Shown in pieces: positions 59,222 through 64,000 of a DNA stretch of 64,000 nt. Under the pieces are notes generated by a model. It did no database searches. It saw only the letters and a list, made by a program, of their open reading frames with translations, and was not told the DNA's origin. The stretch is from Lachnospiraceae bacterium (GTDB lineage Bacteria > Bacillota > Clostridia > Lachnospirales > Lachnospiraceae), in assembly GCA_910575775.1 (NCBI GenBank), contig CAJTEY010000003.1, positions 62,001-126,000 of the forward strand. Direction: 5' to 3'. How positions within the stretch are numbered: position 1 is the stretch's first letter; each line of letters begins with the position of its first letter. The position numbers and the translations under genes were made by a program.

Positions 59222-60313
59222 TCACACTTTCAGCCTGCACTCCCCATGCACCACATTCAGCCTGTCCGCGTTCTTCATAAAGTACAGTGTCTCCAGCGTC
59301 TCCCCCATATATCCGAGATACCTGTCGCTCCTCTCTCTCCCCTTCGGCACGCTCAGCTCCTCCGTCCGCATAAGGACCGGGAACAGCCACGCACAGTATT
59401 CCCTCAGCACCCTCTTCTTCGCGAGAATCACATTGTAATTATACAGATACCGCTGTCCCAGAATTTCGGGAAAAACCGCCGCATACGCCGGCTGCAGCTC
59501 AGAAAGCGCCTGCAGCAGCGCCTGCCAGTCCGCTTCCTTTATGTACCTTTCGTGGTGGGCATGGATGTCCGGCTCATAGGGGAGCGGATAGGGCAGCACC
59601 ACATCCACATCATTGTCCAAAAGCCGCAGCAGATCGTCCTCCCCAAACTCAAATGCACGCCGGTACTGGCACAGCCCGTAATACTGTCCCTCCTCACCGT
59701 CCGCCGGGCCGCCTGTGTCCATCTTATTTTTCCACATCCAGTAAAGCGCCGTCAGCTCACAGTAGTTCCCGTTCCTGTCCGAGATATGCTCCCCGGTGTT
59801 GTCCGCAAGGTCAGCCACCCGCACGTCACAGCAGGCGGCGCCGGCCTGGACCGGGAACACATAATCCGGCAGACTGCCGCTGTCCCTGAGGGGCCTGTCC
59901 ACATGGGATTTCGCCATGTACGTCCTGATAAAAGGCATACGGCATCCTACCGGCAGCGCGGCGAGGGGCAGGAACCTCCCCATCCTTGCATGGAACAGCT
60001 TCATCAGCTCCGCATGGCGGGCAAAAGTGAGCCGCCTGTGGTGGCGGAACCCGTAGTTTTCCAGCGTCTCCTCGATGACCGGCTGTACCTGTTCCGGAGT
60101 TGCGATGAGGACTTCCACCTGCCGTTTCCCTTCCCCGGAAAGCGCCGCCGCATAGTCTGCCACTGTCTTCACGGGAATGCCGCCCAGGACAGGGGCATTG
60201 CCTTCCATGTGCGTCACAAGGAAGCAGGATATCTCCCGCTTCGGGTATAAAGTTGTGACTGCTTCGTACACGGCGAGGGCGTAGCCCTGGGCGCCGTAGA
60301 TTGCCAGTTTCAT
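59222..60313 (-). CDS. DUF4422 protein with N-terminal Rossmann-like region
   Basis: 363-residue protein. The N-terminal ~90 residues (MKLAIYGAQGYALAVYEAV) look like a nucleotide-binding Rossmann fold. The rest matches what I recognise as DUF4422, found in capsule and surface-polysaccharide loci and thought to be glycosyltransferase-like, with NYCELTALYWMWKN, YGLCQYRR and LYNYNVILAKKRVL. It follows the sulfotransferase-like gene by 28 bases with GGAGAAA in the gap, so it belongs to the same glycan operon. Confidence 0.8.
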   Translation of the reverse strand: MKLAIYGAQGYALAVYEAVTTLYPKREISCFLVTHMEGNAPVLGGIPVKTVADYAAALSGEGKRQVEVLIATPEQVQPVIEETLENYGFRHHRRLTFARHAELMKLFHARMGRFLPLAALPVGCRMPFIRTYMAKSHVDRPLRDSGSLPDYVFPVQAGAACCDVRVADLADNTGEHISDRNGNYCELTALYWMWKNKMDTGGPADGEEGQYYGLCQYRRAFEFGEDDLLRLLDNDVDVVLPYPLPYEPDIHAHHERYIKEADWQALLQALSELQPAYAAVFPEILGQRYLYNYNVILAKKRVLREYCAWLFPVLMRTEELSVPKGRERSDRYLGYMGETLETLYFMKNADRLNVVHGECRLKV

Positions 60314-60341
60314 AAATTTCTCCTCTGATGCATATTCGCCA

Positions 60342-63080
60342 TTACATATGCCACGTAATTCTATTTTTAATAATCTGACTTTTTCTAATTCCCATATTTA
60401 ACAATTCACATTCGATATCTTTATAATACAAATTAGATGTTACAAAAATGTAATAATTTTTGTAGGCAGAACATATTTCCTCGGGTGCAATTACCTTTTT
60501 CCCTTTATAAAACATCTGTACATCTCTTGCCTTCTGGTCACAATATACCAATCTGGATTTTATATCATCTTTCAAATAACTTAAAACCAACTCGGCATTC
60601 TTGCACATTCCATATAAAATAATTTGCCTATTGGAATCAAATAAAGATAAGATACCTTCTATTTCATTCTTAAAATCTATATTATCTTCATAGTATTGCT
60701 TTTTCTCATCCTCTATAATGCCACATTTTTTTAATTGCACCATGATGTCTTCTTCTGCATCCCAACAATTTGTGCCATACAATCGGTTTATAAATGCTTT
60801 ATTGTAATTTATTCTAATACAATTTTGTATCCACTCAATTTTGTTGATATAATAATTTAGCCTATCCTTAGGATTAATAAATCTAACTCTTTCTTCTATT
60901 TTAAATTCTTTCCTAAATAATTCCTGCAATTCCCTTCTTGTAAATGTCAAACAATTTACATATGGATAACCATATTTTTTCTGAAAATCTGCATTACAAA
61001 TTTGTATTCGAAGCTGATCCAATGCAGATATGTATTCCGGATAAATTTTATAAACAGGTGTCACATCATACCCCTTTGCAAAGCCTTCTTCATTATTATA
61101 GTCTTGTCCCCATTTGGTTGTTTCCAAAAGCGTATCTGACCACGGAATTCCCAGAGTATCGCAAAAGTCTCCCCATATGTACCTGGGATTCAGTTTTAGT
61201 TCTTCGAACCGCACCTCGATCCCCTTCCACCCTTTAACTGCAATTCGATATTCCTCCCATGGTTCACAAAGTAATCGTACCAGCTCCCTATTAGTCTCAA
61301 TAGACAGCGGAGTCCTATTCATATAGTTTAAGCAGCTCCCTCTCTGGGCAATTGAATTCCTTACTCCATACATTAAAAATCCATTAATATTTTGATACGC
61401 AAACCATTTTGCAAATACTTGCATTCTGCCCCTGTCTATTTCATGTGGTTCCCAATACATATAATATTCAGAAATATCATTTATCTTATTGTTTCGCATT
61501 CTTGTATAGGCAGCATAAAAAATAACAAACAGTTCTTGACTTGTTGGATCATGATCCATTTTATCAAGATACTCCATACAGGTTTTATCAAACATATTTC
61601 TGTCAAAAAAAAGAGTTCTACTTTCTTCCCCCATTTCCTTTCCAACTAACTTCCAAAAAGTAGGAATGAGCCTTTCTATTCCAGTCTCTTCAAGACGAAT
61701 ACAATAAGAAAACAAATTATGTTCAAACATATCATATCCTAAGCTAAGGATATTGGGATGATTGTCAAGACATTCTCGAATAAAAATATTTCCACTAAAT
61801 GCATTAATGCACCCCAATATAACTCCCCTATTTATTAAGGGAAAAGGCATCACTTTTCTTTCACCGCCCTCCAATCCAACATATGATTCAAAGCGCGAAT
61901 AATAGCCCGTATAATTCAATATATTTTTTTCTTTTAGCTGACGCTTACAATTATGAAAATTCCACCACCATTGTTCCTTGGCATTCCCTGCCCCAACATA
62001 TTCAAGAACAGCTATTATACCTATGACCTCTTCTCGTTCACTACTTTCTCCGTTAAATTTTTCATAATCAACTATACAGCTTTCCCTCTTCCCCGTTTTA
62101 ATAAAAAACCGCCTCAGCTTATGGCACAATAGTTCATCTCCAATCAAAACCACAGTTTTGTCCTGTAAAACACAGGTTAGTTTTGAATCAGGAATATCCA
62201 TATAATCTTTTAAGAAAAAAAAGCTTTCATCCCGTTTATAGCCTTGATAAGCATAATGATCCACTTTTCCCAGACCGAGCACACTATCCTTATGTGTGCA
62301 ATCCACTAATGCCAGATCAGGCATCCCTCTAATCTCATCTGGTGTCAGGATTTCCTTTCCCAACCATTGCATACCATCATAATCTTTTTCATTGCGCAAA
62401 AATCCTTTGATTTCCACCCCATAATGCATAAAAAGATCAAAGGCATCCTCCATTTCATAATCTGCCTCCCCCAGTAAAAATACATTTCTTCCCTTCAAGA
62501 GCTGTATGAATTGTTCCAGGCTTCTTTTAGCGTTACAAATTTTCCCCGTCCTCACATTTTCCATATACAACTGATAAATGCAGTCAAACTCTACAGAGGA
62601 AGTGCGAGTAGCATCCATACAGGGTACATTAAAATGTTCCCATGTTCCCTCTGCATAAACCACCAGCAAATTATGATAACTTTTATCTATAATCTCTGTA
62701 TCAATTTCCAGATAATCCCAATACTTCCCCGTCAAGATCACTGCTATTTTCCGCTTCCGCAGATATTCACATAACTGTGCTGCAAGTTCATTGCAACCCT
62801 GTATCATTACGCCGGAATACTTCGAATAAAGTTCTTCAAATTGTAGTGCACCATGTTCTTCCATAATCTCATTCAGCATTCTCAGTTCCTGATTCGCCAC
62901 TTCATCCTGCCACGCAAAGCATACCACATTCCCCGCTGCATCAATTACAGGTACACTTTTCTCATTACGATGTACGGCGAAAAACCGTTTTCCCTGTTCC
63001 CATATATCTTTATTAAAAAGAATTGTATCATCGCCTTTTTTGTATCCGTTCGCTGAATTATATTCGCAAAAACGCAACAT
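60342..63080 (-). CDS. Large sulfotransferase-like protein of a surface-glycan locus
   Basis: 912-residue protein. A sulfotransferase-type domain lies at about residues 430-740: a degenerate PAPS 5'-phosphosulfate-binding start (AFSGNIFIRECLDNHPNIL) and the typical C-terminal part EVRFEELKLNPRYIWGDFC with DTLGIPWSDTLLE. The N-terminal ~400 residues hold Rossmann-like segments, and the last ~100 residues another (IILYGMCKNAELVLSYLKDD). The combination is not known to me. ATG 63080 has AGGAG eight bases upstream. It is 10 bases downstream of the APS-kinase-like gene, which fits a role in adding sulfate or a related group to a glycan. Confidence 0.65.
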   Translation of the reverse strand: MLRFCEYNSANGYKKGDDTILFNKDIWEQGKRFFAVHRNEKSVPVIDAAGNVVCFAWQDEVANQELRMLNEIMEEHGALQFEELYSKYSGVMIQGCNELAAQLCEYLRKRKIAVILTGKYWDYLEIDTEIIDKSYHNLLVVYAEGTWEHFNVPCMDATRTSSVEFDCIYQLYMENVRTGKICNAKRSLEQFIQLLKGRNVFLLGEADYEMEDAFDLFMHYGVEIKGFLRNEKDYDGMQWLGKEILTPDEIRGMPDLALVDCTHKDSVLGLGKVDHYAYQGYKRDESFFFLKDYMDIPDSKLTCVLQDKTVVLIGDELLCHKLRRFFIKTGKRESCIVDYEKFNGESSEREEVIGIIAVLEYVGAGNAKEQWWWNFHNCKRQLKEKNILNYTGYYSRFESYVGLEGGERKVMPFPLINRGVILGCINAFSGNIFIRECLDNHPNILSLGYDMFEHNLFSYCIRLEETGIERLIPTFWKLVGKEMGEESRTLFFDRNMFDKTCMEYLDKMDHDPTSQELFVIFYAAYTRMRNNKINDISEYYMYWEPHEIDRGRMQVFAKWFAYQNINGFLMYGVRNSIAQRGSCLNYMNRTPLSIETNRELVRLLCEPWEEYRIAVKGWKGIEVRFEELKLNPRYIWGDFCDTLGIPWSDTLLETTKWGQDYNNEEGFAKGYDVTPVYKIYPEYISALDQLRIQICNADFQKKYGYPYVNCLTFTRRELQELFRKEFKIEERVRFINPKDRLNYYINKIEWIQNCIRINYNKAFINRLYGTNCWDAEEDIMVQLKKCGIIEDEKKQYYEDNIDFKNEIEGILSLFDSNRQIILYGMCKNAELVLSYLKDDIKSRLVYCDQKARDVQMFYKGKKVIAPEEICSAYKNYYIFVTSNLYYKDIECELLNMGIRKSQIIKNRITWHM

Positions 63081-63090
63081 GTCGTTTCTC

Positions 63091-63600
63091 CTATAGTGCA
63101 AAATATTCCATGATCCTATCGGCTTGTTCACCCGGCAATATTTCTCCATCGTTTTCCAATATTAAGTCCGGGCGCATTGGTTCTTCTCCAATAATGTGTA
63201 TCCCCATGACATCTGTATTCCGTTCATTGGTCTTCCCACTGTATAGCCCTTTCTGGTCTCGCTTCTTTAAAGTGTGCATTGAAACTTTAATATAAATTTC
63301 CCTATAATTTTCAATGTATTTTCGATTCCATTCGCGCACACTCTCAAACATTGAGATCGTACAAATAACAATCGTTATTCCCTGTTCCGAAAGAAATTTA
63401 CACAATCGGGAGTACCTCATCGCACATTTTCGTCTGTCAGTTTCCGAATATCCCAAATCATCGCCAAATACCTGCCGCAATGTGTCTCCGTCCAAAAAGA
63501 CTGTTGCTGGATCATTCTTTTTTAACTTATTAAAAAAAATCTTTCCTATCGTAGTCTTGCCGGCTCCCGACAACCCGGTTATCCAATAAACACATGCCAT
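63091..63600 (-). CDS. Adenylylsulfate kinase-like protein
   Basis: 169-residue P-loop kinase of the APS kinase (CysC) family. Walker A is WITGLSGAGKTT at residues 6-17; FLDGDTLRQVFGDDLGYSETDRR is the family's second signature. APS kinase makes PAPS, the sulfate donor used by sulfotransferases, and the downstream gene is sulfotransferase-like. Homologues in capsule loci can instead phosphorylate cytidine diphosphoramidate, as in Campylobacter. No ATP sulfurylase is in view. Start ATG with GAGGAT upstream; 7 bases after the nucleotidyltransferase gene. Confidence 0.85.
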   Translation of the reverse strand: MACVYWITGLSGAGKTTIGKIFFNKLKKNDPATVFLDGDTLRQVFGDDLGYSETDRRKCAMRYSRLCKFLSEQGITIVICTISMFESVREWNRKYIENYREIYIKVSMHTLKKRDQKGLYSGKTNERNTDVMGIHIIGEEPMRPDLILENDGEILPGEQADRIMEYFAL

Positions 63601-63607
63601 AATATCC

Positions 63608-64000
63608 TCACTCTATTTCTGATTCAACTACACGAAGATCCCCCACATCGTCAATTTCAAACCAGCCCCGGTGTATATGAACTGCTTTTAACTTATTGCC
63701 TTCGTCAATCAGTCCCTGCAGTAAATCCGTCATATACATTTTCCGATATGTCCGGGCTGTTCTCCAAAGTGCGATCCCCTTTGCCGTTCTCTCTTCAGCT
63801 TCCTTCGCAAGACCAAGCATTGCATGCAGGCCTTCTCTTTGAAATCTCATCAGACCGATGTATTGGGATTGTACTCTTGCCAATTCTGTCGTCTTCTGCC
63901 CGATCTCGGTCAGATAATCATCCCGGTCAAACAGAAGCGTTTCCGCATCATCCAGCGGATTCCCGCACCGTTCGGACCAATAGGCGTACCATCCGTCATC
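63608..64000 (-). CDS. Sugar/phospho-nucleotidyltransferase, C-terminal part (5' part outside window)
   Basis: The last 130 codons of a protein that runs off the right edge. The end, MYMTDLLQGLIDEGNKLKAVHIHRGWFEIDDVGDLRVVESEIE, split by function into a helix and the GWxEIDDxxDL motif, is typical of NTP-transferase enzymes that activate sugars or phosphocholine-like groups for surface polymers. Its catalytic N-terminal half is not visible, so the substrate cannot be judged. It heads the visible glycan operon. Confidence 0.75.
   Translation of the reverse strand, partial: DDGWYAYWSERCGNPLDDAETLLFDRDDYLTEIGQKTTELARVQSQYIGLMRFQREGLHAMLGLAKEAEERTAKGIALWRTARTYRKMYMTDLLQGLIDEGNKLKAVHIHRGWFEIDDVGDLRVVESEIE

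Overview
The window looks like a chromosomal segment of a Lachnospiraceae-type gut Firmicute. The reasons are the gene order ftsH-uvrC-hprK-ROK kinase-murB-rapZ-whiA-Crh-like protein, the low-GC-Gram-positive style ribosome-binding sites and sigma-A promoters, an ammonium transporter fused to a P-II domain, and many glycoside hydrolases with dedicated regulators. The genus is not decidable from sequence alone. No rRNA, tRNA or CRISPR array was recognised.

Layout. Bases 1-7486 hold ordinary metabolism: a GH36 alpha-galactosidase (cut by the left edge), glycerol kinase, an AEC permease, a DUF4474/metallophosphoesterase pair and pyruvate kinase. Bases 7543-13850 are a visibly AT-rich defence island read leftwards: a C5-cytosine methyltransferase, a PmeII-like restriction endonuclease, a small Cys-rich protein, and a 1346-residue SAMD9-like STAND NTPase. 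Bases 14073-22051 form a lactose/beta-galactoside locus (AraC regulator, sugar-binding lipoprotein, two permeases, LacZ) with a terminator and composite hairpin repeats between the genes. Bases 22309-26918 hold the Amt-PII fusion, a small protein, an EamA transporter, a GNAT enzyme and a cyclophilin.

Bases 27079-31848 are a second AT-rich defence-type cassette with four overlapping genes: an N4-cytosine/N6-adenine methyltransferase, a PRTase-like protein, an ORC/CDC6-type AAA ATPase and an unrecognised Rossmann/CARF-like protein. Immediately upstream is a response-regulator gene truncated after about 20 codons next to its AgrC-like kinase, which looks like a scar of cassette insertion. Bases 33739-38369 hold an OmpR regulator and a sensor kinase on the plus strand, with a repeat-bearing surface protein on the opposite strand between them. 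An AraC regulator, a GH51 arabinofuranosidase and an alanine/glycine symporter follow.

Bases 42701-55079 are conserved core genes: class II aldolase, lipid kinase, crh-like, whiA, rapZ, murB, ROK kinase, hprK, an inserted HicB, uvrC and ftsH. CTP synthase lies divergently after a leader with two competing hairpins. Bases 56791-64000 hold a GH3 beta-glucosidase and the end of a surface-glycan locus: a DUF4422 protein, a large sulfotransferase-like protein, an APS-kinase-like protein and a nucleotidyltransferase cut by the right edge.

The two defence islands are the best candidates for poorly described systems. HprK, the Crh-like protein and aldolase together suggest an intact Firmicute catabolite-control module that would govern the many sugar-utilisation loci.
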